Shown: positions 45,700-56,579 of the stretch, in pieces
Layout: each line of letters begins with the position of its first letter
Position numbering within the stretch: position 1 is the first letter of the stretch
Assembly (NCBI RefSeq): GCF_023091745.1
Contig: NC_068925.1
Location: 73,287,085-73,351,084 of the forward strand
DNA from: Budorcas taxicolor
Taxonomy: Eukaryota > Chordata > Mammalia > Artiodactyla > Bovidae
DNA: 64,000 bases
Reading direction: 5' to 3'
Program-made: the position numbers and the translations under genes
The notes under the pieces: generated by a model
What the model was told of the DNA's origin: nothing
Seen by the model: the letters and a program-made list of their open reading frames with translations, nothing else
Databases searched by the model: none

Positions 45700-46140
45700 C
45701 CAGTCTTAGGGCTCAAGGAGCAATGGATTTACTGTCACCTGCAGGCCAGCTTGACTTAACCAGGTGAAAAGCGATGGAGGCGGTAGAGGCAGTCCAAAGA
45801 GGAGAGAGCATTTGCAGAGAATGAAGTGAGTTCACGTAGCTGAAATGTGGTGGGAAAGAACTCAACTAGCAAACCCCAAGGCTCCAGCAGAAAGTAGGGT
45901 CAATAGAAAGGGCTTTAAGTGCTAAAGAGTTTGCACTTTGGGCTGAAGGCAGGAGGGACTATCCAAAGATATTCAGCCGGGAATCTTACCGTCAGAGAAT
46001 CGAATGGAGGGCAACGGTGCTAGAGGCAGAAGCAACAGGGTGTTCTGTACTATTTCAGTGGAGAAATGTGGATGGTCTGAGCTAAGGCCGTGGTAGTGAG
46101 GATGGGGGAGGCGGAGAGTTTGCAAAATCTTAAGAAAGTA
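45700..46140 (-). repeat. L2-like LINE fragment
   Basis: 'gcagtccaaagaggagagagcatttgcag', 'gagtttgcactttgggctga' and 'gagaaatgtggatggtctga' resemble antisense L2 body. Confidence 0.4.
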
Positions 46141-46261
46141 GCTGGACAGCTCTTGCCCGTGCTCCTGTCTGGGGCTGGGGACAGAGTGCCGCTGCCTTCC
46201 TTTCCGCGGGCTTCCTTCCCAGCCAGGCAGGTAGAAGCACATTTTCACAGTGCCCGGACGT

Positions 46262-46464
46262 CTCTTCCTGGTGGCTCAGCTGGTAAAGAATCTGCCTGCA
46301 ATGCAGGAGACCTGGGTTCGATCCCTGGGTTGAGAAGATCCCCTGGAGAAGGGAACAGCTACCTACTCTAGTATTCTGGCCTGGAGAATTCCATGGACTG
46401 TATGATCCATAGGGTCACAAAGAGTCGGACATGACTGAGTGAGTTTCACTTGACTTCACTGGAA
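46262..46464 (+). mobile_element. Bov-tA SINE
   Basis: Complete head and body. gtctcttcc at 46260 and 46465 is a likely target duplication, partly shared with the head. Confidence 0.94.
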
Positions 46465-46474
46465 GTCTCTTCCA

Positions 46475-47095
46475 GCCATATGGAGGGTCTGTGGGTGGCC
46501 AGGCAGTGACAATGGGGAACAGCCAGCGGCCAGCCAGCAGCAAGTGTGGATGAGCGTGCTCCCGAAGCCAAGACTTCCCCCTCGGCCCCCTGCCCACAGC
46601 CCCCCGTGCGCAAGGGCCCCGGGGGGTCACCCGGGGGTGGAGAGACACTGCTGTCAACAGCACAACAGCATATTTATTTGTTCTTTCTCCAGCAGCGCCC
46701 TTTGCGTGAGCTTCTCTGGGCAAAACTGAAGATGTGCTCTGTCTTTGGGGGATTATTTGACTAAAGGAATGATTGGTTAGATCCTAAGACTCACTCCCCA
46801 GCCCAGCGCCACATCTTTGTTCCTGGTGAGGGGCCCGTGCGAGGGGAGGGCGCCCTCTTCCCGCCGCACCCTCCCCTTGCCGGCTCCTGTGCTCACAGTT
46901 GATGTTTCCTCAGGTTCCCTTCATCACGGTCTCCCCCAGGGCCCCACACACCTCTGGGCCACTCACCTGTGCACCTTGGAAGGTGCCCAGCGCCTGTGGG
47001 GTCACCAGACCTCAGCTGCAGCTGAGAGGTGGTAGCTGGGAGAGGGAAGGCGCCCCCTGTCCTCCGGATGCCAGAGGTTGGGAGGTCTGAGATGT
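46475..47095. other. GC-rich intron stretch
   Basis: C/G runs around 46570-46640 (GGGCCCCGGGGGGTCACCCG) and 46830-47080. There is no exon-like conserved frame. CpG density is moderate, not clearly an island. Confidence 0.45.
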
Positions 47096-47099
47096 TTGT

Positions 47100-47290
47100 T
47101 GTTTTTTTAATTGGAGTATAGTTGCTTTACAATGTTGTGTTAGTTTCTGTCATACAGCATAATGAATCCGACACATACATATATCTACTCTGTTTTGGAT
47201 TTCCTTCCCATCTAGGTGGCCAGAGAGCATTGAGTAGAGTCCCGTGCGCTCTACAGCGGGTTCTCATTAGTTATCTGTCTTCTTCATAGT
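47100..47290 (-). mobile_element. L1 3' end, antisense
   Basis: T-run, 'aattggagtatagttgcttt', 'acaatgttgtgttagtttct', 'gtgcgctctacagcgggttc'. Confidence 0.85.
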
Positions 47291-47294
47291 GGTG

Positions 47295-48625
47295 TACAAG
47301 CAGAGAGAGAGATACAGACATAGAGAACAAATGAATGAAAGCCAAGGGGGGAAGGAGGTGGGTGGGATGGATCGGGAGGTGTTTGTTCTTCTGATTTTCT
47401 CGTTTGGGGCCCTAGGACTTTGTTGCAAGGCCGCCGGCCCCGGGGTCCAGGCTCACCCACACTTGTATTGCTCACTGACCTCAGTGGGAGTGACCACACT
47501 CAGAACCTGCCGGTCTCCAAGCTCTGCATTCCTTCCTTCTGGCTCTCTGCCTTTCTTTCCCACTGCTCTCTGGGCCTTCAGTTCTGAGCTGCAGAAGTGT
47601 TTCCAGCAACTTTGCTGGGTTGTGAAGGAGAGATTCTTGGCTCCCATCAGCTAGACTTTGGGCCCGTGCTTTGCTCTGAGCTGAAGGTGGCACTGGGGTA
47701 GTTGCCTGTGAAGTCAGAGACCCTGCCCGAGTCTCAGCCTCACAGGGTCCCTGGTGAGGTCTCAGCCTCTCATCGGGGACTCTGTTTCAGCAGCGTCCAG
47801 ATCCCAGCCTCTGAAGCCAGCCAGACAGGGCCCTTGACCCTTCGTTAGTTGTGGAATAAGACTCCTGCTTCCTGATCTCCTTTATCTGATGCAGGACTGA
47901 CTGCTGCTGATGTGGAGAGAAGCACCATAGACGCAGTCTTCCTAAAACTCACGTGCCCTCCACCTACCCCACCTCAAGCCATGATGCCCCAAGCTGCCCT
48001 CCTTGAAGTCCCTAGAAACAGAGAGGTTGGATCTGATTCAGGATTGTCCCTTCTAGCGTCAGGAGAAGCGACCGGTGCGTCACTGCTGCTCCTGTTCAGC
48101 TTGGCTGCCTTTGCAGCACTTCAAGACCTGGGAACCCACAGTGGTTGGGAAGGGCCACTTAGGTCTGTCCCTATGGCGTCCATGCTGCTGAGACTCCATT
48201 GCAGCAGCCAGGCAGGAGTGGAGGCACCCTCTGGCCTGACCGTGCCCTCCTAGAGGTGGGAACAGTAGCCCCAGAAGACCCAGTGTGGCGCCCTGGCCCT
48301 CAGGCTTCAGACATTCTGCTCTCTGCCTTTCTTGGTGTTTCTTCTTTCTGTGTGCTCATTGATGTTTGTCTTGGAGTTGGTCCCACCCCCATGCATAGGA
48401 AGATGAGCACCATTCTCTCTTGAGGACTGGGGTTGGGTGGGGTGCAGGGAGAGGACCCTGGCTCTGAGCGCTTCGCTCCTGCTCCGTGCATCCACCAGCT
48501 GCTGGTGTCATCAGCAGGGGCGACACAAACATGACTCATCAGCCTGTGATGTGCTCCTTCCCACTGTCTCTATTTGCATAATACTATTGTTTGCCTTCAT
48601 CTGATGGCATTGTTTCCACACTGCC
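47295..48625. other. Intron stretch without recognised elements
   Basis: Several open frames of 60-120 codons on both strands have no domains; nothing was identified. Confidence 0.5.
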
Positions 48626-48640
48626 ATTACTCAGGTTTTA

Positions 48641-49059
48641 TTATTTTTTAAAAAATACTTATTTATTTTTGGCTGGGTCAAGTCTTAGTTGCAGCACGCA
48701 GGATCTTTGTTGCAGTGCTCGAGTTCAGTTGCCCAGCGGCATGTGGGATCTTAGTTGCCTCTGTGTGTGAATGCTAAGTTGCTTCAGTCCTGTTCAACTC
48801 TTTGCGACCCTATGCCCCATAGCTCACCAGGCTCCTCTGTCCACGGGATTCTCCAGGAAAGAATACTGGAGTGGGTTGCCATGTCCTTCAGAGGATCTTC
48901 TCTGACCCAGGGATCGAACCCACATCTCTCAGATCTCCTGCATTGGCAGGTGGGTTCTTTACCACGAGTGCCACCTGAGAAGCCCCAGACTAGGGATCAA
49001 CTCGTGTCCCCTCATTGGAAGGCAGATGCTTAACCACTGGACTGCCAGGGAAGTCCCTC
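48641..49059 (-). mobile_element. CHR-type SINE, antisense, split by a Bov-tA
   Basis: 'ttatttttggctgggtcaag', 'agttgcagcacgcaggatct' and, after the nested SINE, 'ttaaccactggactgccagggaagtccc'. The 12-bp target duplication actcaggtttta is perfect (48629 and 49060). Confidence 0.92.
48761..48984 (-). mobile_element. Bov-tA SINE nested in the CHR SINE
   Basis: 'tgctaagttgcttcagtcct' to 'gtgccacctgagaagcccc'. The CHR sequence resumes directly after it. Confidence 0.94.
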
Positions 49060-49074
49060 ACTCAGGTTTTAAAA

Positions 49075-49750
49075 TCCACACACAGTGGTCTGTGTGGATG
49101 GTGTTTTCCTCGTTTCTTTGTTGATCACATGTGTGTGGAGTCCTGCATTCCAGGGCTGAGTCAGGCTGTAGGGATCCTGGGGATGAATCGCTCTCAGAGG
49201 CGACCCTCAAGGAACCCATCATCCAGTGGTCAGCAAATCATTCTCAAAGAGAATGCAATAAATGCCATGAAAAGGTCTTTGGAGAAAGGGCTACAGGAGC
49301 TCAGAAACTGAGAAATGGCTTTGAGGAAGCAATGCCTTCTTGCAGCTACGAGAGCAGGCCTGGGAGAGTGCTGTGTTAATGGAAAGGAGCTTTTCAGAGG
49401 TTTGGTATTGTCATTACTGGAGAAGCAGGGTTGGTTGTGTTGTGCACGTGTAGTGTTGATGTGGGTGTTGGAGAAGGTTCCATGTACTTTGGATGGGGGA
49501 GGTGGGCCCTTCTCTACCCATCTAGATGAATGCTAGCCTTTAAGCAGCCAGAAGGGGCGGAGTCAGGGGTCCTGCCTGCTTGAGGAAGCCCATGTAGTGG
49601 GCTTAGCAGACATTTAAGCAGAACAGCCAGCATATACGGGTCACTCACAGCCAAGGAATGCCAGTGTGAGGGGCACGTGGGTCCCGCCTGGGCTGCAGTG
49701 ATGTCGTGTGTGAAGCTGCAGAACCAGCAGGGAGAGGCCTTTTAGTTTCT
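49075..49750. other. Intron stretch, perhaps old LINE
   Basis: 'agggatcctggggatgaatc', 'ctcaaggaacccatcatcca' and 'gcaataaatgccatgaaaag' hint at L2. Not secure. Confidence 0.35.
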
Positions 49751-49752
49751 TA

Positions 49753-49831
49753 TTGGGTTGGCCAAAAAGTTAGTTCTGGTTTTTGTTACTGTCCTACGGA
49801 AAAACCCAGACTAACTTTTTGGCCAACTCAA
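49753..49831. mobile_element. Mariner-type MITE, 79 bp, near-perfect hairpin
   Basis: The arms ttgggttggccaaaaagtta and taactttttggccaactcaa are complementary apart from one or two positions, and the inner parts (ctggtttttgt / acggaaaaacccag) largely pair too. The left flank is TA, the expected mariner target, and the right flank is CA. It is the ruminant counterpart of the MADE1-like mariner MITEs and resembles precursors of the ruminant miR-2284/2285 family. Confidence 0.9.
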
Positions 49832-49834
49832 CAT

Positions 49835-50454
49835 TTTGAAAAGAAGCGATGTTAGGGATGCCAAGTATTAGGAGATGGGGTCCTGGCCCCAAGTGGCTCA
49901 TCGTCCAAGTGACAATTAGCTTCTGACATAAAACACATACACAGGGCAATGGGTACTACGTGAAGCTTTTCTCTACAATCTCAGGGTCCACAGGGTTGAC
50001 CTGAATCTGCAACCTGAAAGCCACTCTTCCTTCTGACTTTTTCAGCTAATAGCAGCAGTACTCCCAGCTTCCAAGCCCCACCTCCGCCCCTGGCCTTTCC
50101 CCTCCCTTCCTGTGTCATCTCCTCCCTGGAAAGCCTATCGAGTCACCTCTGTAAGAACTTGGTGTCCACCCACTCTGTTCCCTGATCCTGGCCCCATCAT
50201 GGGAGTACCTCAGGAGCCTCCTGACTTGAGCCCCGTGTCTTGCTTTTTTCCTCTTCTCCACCTGACTCACCTCTGCCAACTGGAGGTTGCACTAGAGACT
50301 GGGGGTAGAATAGGCAGAGTGCTGAAAGGTGGGGAGTGCAGTTCCGGGTGAGAGGCCGGTGAGCACTGTTGGTGGCAACGGACATGGGGAGAAGTGGGAA
50401 GACCCTGGATAGGTGTTCATGGTGGAACCAACAGGACCAGGTAATGGATTGCCT
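49835..50454. other. Intron stretch without recognised elements
   Basis: Nothing was identified. Confidence 0.5.
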
Positions 50455-50455
50455 G

Positions 50456-50533
50456 GGCTTCCCTGATAGCTCAGTTGGTAAAGAATCTGCCTGCAATGCA
50501 GGAGACGCCTGTTCGATTCCTGGATCAGAAAGT
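50456..50533 (+). mobile_element. Bov-tA SINE, tRNA head only
   Basis: 'ggcttccctgatagctcagt' to 'gttcgattcctggatcagaaag'. The BovA body is absent. Confidence 0.9.
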
Positions 50534-50534
50534 G

Positions 50535-51600
50535 GATTGTCCTCTGTGAAAGGGTTGGGGGATCCGGTTGTGAGACTAGTGGTTGACTGGGTCGGTGGAG
50601 GTGGTCCGGGTATGGACGTGGGAGTGGGAGCCCTTTTTAGGGGTAGATTGTGAGCTTGGGTCTGGATACATGGCATTTGAGTTACCCGAGAGATGTCATG
50701 GAGCACTGACTTGTGGGGCCGGGGCTATGGAGAGAGGTTTGACCCAGAGGTGGAAATCTGGGCGTTGTTAGCACATGGCTTCCCAGTTGGATCAGGATGT
50801 TAACCGGGAATGTGCTGTTAAATGCAGCTTCCCTCCTGAAGGCCTTGGAGGCGGTGTGGGGGTTTTATTTTTACTCAGGTAGTGTGAGCGGTGCGTGACT
50901 GTGACAGGGAATGAAGCTGGCCTCTTTCTGTCTGGCTAGGTTGAGGAGGAGGGTGGGAATAATGGAGGACAAAGAACCATCTGTAGTTCAAAAAGAAAAA
51001 GCCCGTCAGTGAGGGAACTCTTGCTCCTTCCATCAACGTCTGTGACAGTGACTGTGGCCCTTCTGTCAGCCCCGCGGAGAGGCCGTTTTTGTGGGCTGTT
51101 CACACCCTCTCCTTGCCCCGTCGTGACCTCGGCCCAGTGTTTGCACACCGTGGCGAGGAGTGCAGCTAATTGCAGCAACCCACCTCGGTGCCACCCACCG
51201 GCCTGGGTATTATTCCTGCTTCTGCCTGGAGCCTTGTTCCAGAAATTCTCTCTTCAGAGCAAACATGCCCACGTGCTTCACACCTCCCCCGGCCTTTCCA
51301 AGCCCACCAGGCTTCACAAAACATATTTGTCCTTTCAGAGCAAACAGGAAGCTTGGCTGATCTGGAGGCAGTAGACCAGGGGTGGCTGTGGCTGAAAAAT
51401 CATCAAGGAGCTTTGAAATGCATTTCTGCTTAGGCACACTGTGTGAACAGCCCCAGCTCGGATCTGACAGGCGCACAGGGATGGTTTGTGCCATGTGACT
51501 CTGTCCTCCCAGCTCTCAGTACACTGGCAGGGACTGTGCTGAGCAAACTCCAGTCCCATCCAGACGTTGCTCTTTTTGAACTGCTTTCTGTTTGTATAAT
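50535..51600. other. Intron stretch without recognised elements
   Basis: Overlapping open frames around 51009-51494 have no domains. Two copies of 'cagagcaaacatg/cagagcaaacagg' at 51257 and 51337 are a minor repeat. Confidence 0.5.
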
Positions 51601-51605
51601 TATCT

Positions 51606-51815
51606 GGCTTCCCTAGTGGCTCAGATGGTAAAGAATCTGCCTGCCAATGCAGGAGACCCGGGTTTGATCCTTGGGGCAGGAAGACCCGCTGGAGAAGGAA
51701 ATGGCAACCCACTCCAGTATTCTTGCCTAGAGAATCCCATAGACAGAGGAGCCTGGTGGGCTACAGTCTGTGGGGTCACAAAGAGTTGGATGTGACTAAG
51801 CGACTAACCAACCAA
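51606..51815 (+). mobile_element. Bov-tA SINE
   Basis: Complete head and body. taattatctg at 51596 and 51816 is a perfect 10-bp target duplication. Confidence 0.96.
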
Positions 51816-51904
51816 CTAATTATCTGTTTAAGGCCTGTCCTCCCCTCTGTAAGCTCCTTAAAAGGAAGGAAAAAGGTCTCGTCTCGTTTACTGATGAATT
51901 TAGG

Positions 51905-52115
51905 AAGCTTTCCCCGTGGCTCAGACAGTAAAGAATCCGTCTCCTAATGCAGGAAACACGGGTTCGATCCCTGGGTCAGGAAGATCCCCTGGAGAAGGGA
52001 ATGGCAACCCACTCCAGTATTCTTGCCTTGGAAATCCCACAGATGGAGGAGCCTGGTGTGCTGCAGTCCTTGGGGTGGCGAAGAGATGGATATGACGGAG
52101 GGACTAACGCGACTG
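51905..52115 (+). mobile_element. Bov-tA SINE
   Basis: 'agctttccccgtggctcaga' to 'gagatggatatgacggaggg'. Confidence 0.94.
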
Positions 52116-52300
52116 ACGCTAACACCCTCTGGGCGTGAGACAGTGCCCGGCAGGTACCAGGTATTAAGGGTTAAAGAATTACACTAATTTACTACCACTT
52201 TATCCTAAGCGCCTTCCTTCACAGTAGATCTTCTCTACTTCCACTGTTATAGGTTTGGCTTTTTAAAAATCTGACTTTAGTTTGTATGCCACTGCAGCAT

Positions 52301-52318
52301 TTAAAAAAATCAATCCTG
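52301..52318 (+). repeat. Left arm of an 18-bp perfect inverted repeat
   Basis: ttaaaaaaatcaatcctg; its exact reverse complement is at 52414-52431. Confidence 0.96.
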
Positions 52319-52413
52319 TCCACTCCAGCATTCTGATCTGGAGAATTCCGTGAACTGTATAGTCCATGGGGTCACAAAGAGTCAGACACAACTGAGTAAC
52401 TTTCACTTCATGC
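52319..52413 (+). mobile_element. Bov-tA SINE 3' fragment between inverted repeats
   Basis: 'tccactccagcattctgatc' to 'actgagtaactttcacttca'. It lacks a head and is flanked by inverted, not direct, repeats. Confidence 0.92.
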
Positions 52414-52431
52414 AGGATTGATTTTTTTAAT
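52414..52431 (-). repeat. Right arm of the 18-bp perfect inverted repeat
   Basis: caggattgatttttttaa. Confidence 0.96.
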
Positions 52432-52449
52432 AGGAAGATAGTAGTTAAC

Positions 52450-52690
52450 AGCCTGGGCCTTAGAATTTGATAGGGATGAGCTTGAATCCTATTCTGCTCA
52501 CCTAATAGCTGGATGACCTTGGGGAAGCTGCTCAGCCTCTGTGTTTCCTTTTTCTCGTCTGCAAAATGAGGACAGGTTCATACCTTAAGGTGTTATTGCA
52601 ATGATCAAATGATATTTCAAATATACAACGGCTAAGTACAGGGCCTGGCCCACCAATGAGTGGTAGTTAAACACAGATACATTTTGAATG
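52450..52690 (+). repeat. MIR element
   Basis: 'gggccttagaatttgatagg', 'tagctggatgaccttgggga', 'cgtctgcaaaatgaggacag' and 'ctaagtacagggcctggcc' follow MIR along nearly its full length. Confidence 0.8.
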
Positions 52691-52717
52691 TGTCTTTACC
52701 ATTGTTTTATTTAGTTA

Positions 52718-53140
52718 ATGATTCTCCAACATTTTGATCTCAAGGCCCATTTATAATCTTAACAATCCCAGAATCTCAAGGAGCTTTTGTTTGTAAGACT
52801 TATATCTATGAATAATTACTGTTCTAGAAGTTAAAAATAATGATAAGGCCATTGCATTTGACCATAGCTATATTTGACAAAGCAAAAAGATATAGTATCA
52901 AGAGTGGTATTGTTTTGATCCTGCCTTACTAGATGACAGCTGGAGTCTCAGCTCTGCCTCTGTGTTTAGTCCATAGCTCTGTCACATACCATGCAGCCTC
53001 TGGAAACTCCACTCACTGTATGCTTGAGAGAGAATGAGAGTGGAAAAGGAAAGTCATGTCTTAGTATTACTCTGAAAATAATTTTGAACTTAAGGACTGT
53101 CTGAAAGGGTCTTAGAGACTCTCAGGGATCCCTGGTCACA
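52718..53140 (+). mobile_element. hAT-Charlie-type DNA transposon fossil
   Basis: 'gatctcaaggcccatttata', 'aaggagcttttgtttgtaag', 'cagcctctggaaactccact', 'gagagaatgagagtggaaaa' and 'gaaagggtcttagagactct' keep the order of a non-autonomous Charlie-like element. Confidence 0.65.
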
Positions 53141-53144
53141 TTTT

Positions 53145-54535
53145 TTAAAAAATTCATATTACTAAAGTAGAGCTGGTTTACTCTGTTGGGTTAATTTCTG
53201 CTATATAGCCACGTGATTCAGTTGTACATAGATAGACATTCCTTTTCATATTCTTTTCCATTATGGTTTGTCACAGGATATTGAACATAGTTCCCTGTGC
53301 TCTACAGTAAGACTGTTGTTTATCATTCTGTGTTTACCAGTTTGCACCTGCTAATCCCAAAGTCCCAATCTGTCCCCCCTCCCCCTCCCTCCCCCTCGGC
53401 AAGCACAAGTCTCTTCTTTCTCTATGCGTCTGTTTCTGTCTCATAGGCAAGTTCATTTGTGGCGTGTTTTAGTTTCCATGTATAAGTGATATCAGATGAT
53501 GTTATCTTTCTCTGTCTGACTTACTTCACTTAGTATGATAATCCCTAGGTCCATCCACGTTTCTGCAAATGGCATTATTCCATTCTTTAAGGCTGGGTAA
53601 TAATCCATTGTGTGTGTGTGACACCTCTTTGTCCATTCATCTGTCGATGGACATATAGGTTTTTTCCATGTCTTGGCTATGGTGAATAGTGCTGAAATGA
53701 ACATAGGGATGCATGTATCTTTCTAAATGATAGTTGTGTCTAGATATATGCCCAGGAGGGATGGCTGGATCATATAACTTTAGTTTTAGTTTTTTGCGTA
53801 ATGACCGTACTGTTTTCCATAGTTGTTCAGTCCCTCAGTCATGTCTGACTCTTTGTGACCCCGTTGACTGCAGCATGCCTGGCTTCCCTGTCCTTAACCA
53901 TCTCCCAGAGCTTTCTCAAACTCATGTCCATTGGGTTAGTGATGCCATCCAACCATCTCATCTTCTGTTGCCCCCTTCTCCTTCTTCCTTCAACCATTCC
54001 TAGCATCAGGGTCTTTTCTAATGAGTGTGCTCTTTCCATCAGGTGGCCAAAGTATTGGAGTCTCAGCATCAGTCCTTCCAATGACCAATCAGGCTTGATT
54101 TCTTTTAGGATTGACTGGTTTGATCTCCTTTCAGCCCCACGGACTCTCAAGAATCTTTTCCAACACCACAGTTCAAAAGCATCAATTCTTTGGCGCTCAA
54201 CCTTCTTTATGGTCCAACTCGCCCAGCCATACGTGACTACTGGGAAAACCATAGCTTTGACTGCATGGACCTTTGTCAGCAAAGTAATGTGTCTGCTTTT
54301 TAATACACTATCTAGGTTTGTCATATCTTTTCTTCCAAGAAGCAAGCATCTTTTAATTTCATGGCTGCAGTCACCATCTGCAGTGATATTTTTTTCCCCA
54401 TAGTGGCTGCACCAATTTACATTTCTACCAACGGTGAAAGAGTATTTGCTTTTCTCCACACCCTCTCCAGCATTTGTTATTTGCAGTTTTTTAGTGATGG
54501 CCATTCTGCCTGGTCACATTTTTGAGAATGGCTAC
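53145..54535 (-). mobile_element. L1 3' end, antisense, interrupted by BovB
   Basis: 'cacaggatattgaacatagt', 'tagtatgataatccctaggt', 'taatccattgtgtgtgtgtg' and 'ttccatgtcttggctatggt' are antisense L1. It resumes after the BovB at 54404 with 'tggctgcaccaatttacatt' and 'ccctctccagcatttgttat'. Confidence 0.9.
53823..54392 (-). pseudogene. BovB LINE 3' end nested in L1
   Basis: 3' end at 53823, 5'-truncated near 54392 ('gcagtgata'). Flanks ttttccatag (53813) and tttccccatag (54393) are the target duplication in L1. A 221-codon frame on the - strand (54504-53839) is an L1-BovB fusion artefact and not a gene. Confidence 0.93.
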
Positions 54536-54539
54536 TCTA

Positions 54540-55155
54540 AGTATTGGGTTTCCAAAACTAGAATCATAGTTGGATATTTGGGGCTAATCTGAGCGAGGAA
54601 ATCAATGAGACTGATAGACATGCCCTGTGTGCTGAGCCCCGTAAGGCGCTGCATGAATCTCACAGTCTAAGCATCTTCAAGTCAATCTTTCTTCCTCATC
54701 TGGGCATCTGGCCAGTTCGGGAGCTCTCTAAAGAGTCTTCTATCACCTTTATTTTCTCCATTCTTTCTGTCTCCACCTGAGTCCAGGCTCTAATTACCCA
54801 CCTCCTGACCTTTCCAAGAGTCTCTCTGGAGTATGACACTGTGCCGTAGAACAAGCGTGAACTCTGGAGTCATCCATACCTGGCTACACAGTCCAGCTTC
54901 ATTTTCCATGAGGCGTTGGCTGCCCATCTGTAAAAGGGGGTTGCTGGGACTCTCTTCAGGGCTCTTGTAGTTCTAATGAGATCAAAGCCACACACCTGGC
55001 ACACAGCCCGGTTCACAGTGGTTACCGTATCCTCTGAATTCTACCAGCTCACTCCTGGGCATCACCAAATGCCTCTCCTCTGAACCCCTATGGTACCTAA
55101 AGTCAATACCATTTGTATCTACTGCTTCCCTGCAGGCTGTATTAATTCTTCTTCT
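54540..55155. other. Intron stretch with a weak MIR
   Basis: MIR-like words at 54850-54990 ('gaactctggagtcatccata', 'gctgcccatctgtaaaaggg'). Nothing else was identified. Confidence 0.5.
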
Positions 55156-55157
55156 TC

Positions 55158-55302
55158 TGTTTTAAATATTTATTTATTTATTTGGCTGTGCCAGGTCTTA
55201 GTTGCGGGCATGTGAGATCTAGTTCCTTGACCAGCGATCAGACCCAGGCCTTCTGCATTGGGAGCATGGAGTCTTAGCCACTGGACAAGCAGGGAAGTCC
55301 CT
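55158..55302 (-). mobile_element. CHR-type SINE fragment, antisense
   Basis: 'tatttatttggctgtgccag', 'gatcagacccaggccttctg' and 'ggacaagcagggaagtccc'. Confidence 0.8.
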
Positions 55303-55304
55303 AT

Positions 55305-56360
55305 GTTGTTTCTTAGTAAGTTTCTCAAGATGATAAGACACAGGAGGCAAAACCATGCCTCTTAATGTTTCTGTACCTTCCATGGGGCTGAAGCTTATAA
55401 ATAAGTGTTGTTTTGTGCATCTTCTGACCTTGCCGGATGAACAGTTCAGTGGATGACATACTCCATTTGTACAAGGAAATACTATTGTCCTTAGAAAGTG
55501 GTATTATCAACAAGTGACAATCAGCAGGCAGGTCAGATCCATGGACAAAAGATGGCTTGTGCAAACACATCTATATAACAAAGGAAGTTGCTAAGCCTTT
55601 GCCAATGGTGGACATAGTTCGAGTATTTTTAAAATAGCACAATTCACAGAGAGGAAGAAAAGGATGTAGTGGCTTGGTTATTTAGAAAGGTGTTAGACTA
55701 AGCCAGGTGTTACTGGAAGAGGCATCTGAAAGGTGGGCCTGGCCACTCACTAAGCAGCCACTCCCCCCAGGGGCATGCTCATCATCCCAGGTCTTTAAGG
55801 AAACCCTGTCTTCTTTGAGCCTGCAGTCTGGTATCCCCTTCCAGTCTTGGAGCAGGGGCTTTCTGCTTCTGCCTGCTCCTCACTCTGTGACTTGATCCCC
55901 TGAAAGTCCTCAGAATGGCAGAAAACAGAAGCCCAGGAAAGGTATTGGGAGGTAGGATTTGCTTCTTGCTCATCTAAGTGCACCACCCTTCCTGCCGCGT
56001 GTCTGCAAAGGCAGGTGTGCGTGCGAAGCCTGTACCTGCTCGGAGCAAGGGAGAGAAAATCAGAGCCATGCGATATCCAAATTAATAGCTCAGTAAACGA
56101 CCCTGTCTCGTTAGAGGATCATAGACGGGTTCTTCTCTGATTTCCTATTCCACGGGAGTCTGCTGGAGTCCTGGATGGAGACCATCGTCACTTGTCTGGG
56201 AGAGGACAATTGATCTCCTTGGTTCCTCGTGCAGGGCACCGCAGAGTGTTTGAGATGGAGGCAGATCCTAAAATGGACCCCCTCTAATCTCCTGTGTCCT
56301 GATGAGATTATAACCAGCCCAGACAGAATGGGTAATTATTTGTCTTGGGTTTAAAGATTT
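55305..56360. other. Intron stretch without recognised elements
   Basis: Nothing was identified. Confidence 0.5.
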
Positions 56361-56362
56361 TT

Positions 56363-56569
56363 AGGCTTCCCTGGTGGCTCAGATGGTAAAGAATCCGCCT
56401 GCAATGCAAAAGACCCGGTTTCAGTCCCTGGTGGGGGAAGATCCTCTGGAAAAGGAAATGGCTACCCACTCCAGTATTCTTGCCTGGAGAATTCCATGGG
56501 CAGGGGAGTCTGGCGGGCTACAGTCCATGGGGGGTCACGAAGAAGCAGACATGACTGAGCCACTTTCAC
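56363..56569 (+). mobile_element. Bov-tA SINE
   Basis: Complete copy. taaagattttta at about 56352 and 56571 is the target duplication. Confidence 0.96.
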
Positions 56570-56579
56570 TAAAGATTTT

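Noticed and set aside
46560..47080. CpG island or promoter
   Set aside because: GC-rich, but CpG pairs are moderate and scattered, with no TATA/initiator arrangement or first exon recognisable.
50456..50533. tRNA-Glu-like sequence as a functional tRNA gene
   Set aside because: It is the SINE head. It has the A/B-box-like parts but not a folding tRNA, and the same sequence recurs in all Bov-tA copies.
53839..54504. 221-codon frame on the - strand with LINE-like C-terminus
   Set aside because: It is a read-through from L1 sequence into a nested, 5'-truncated BovB. It is a fusion artefact, not a gene.
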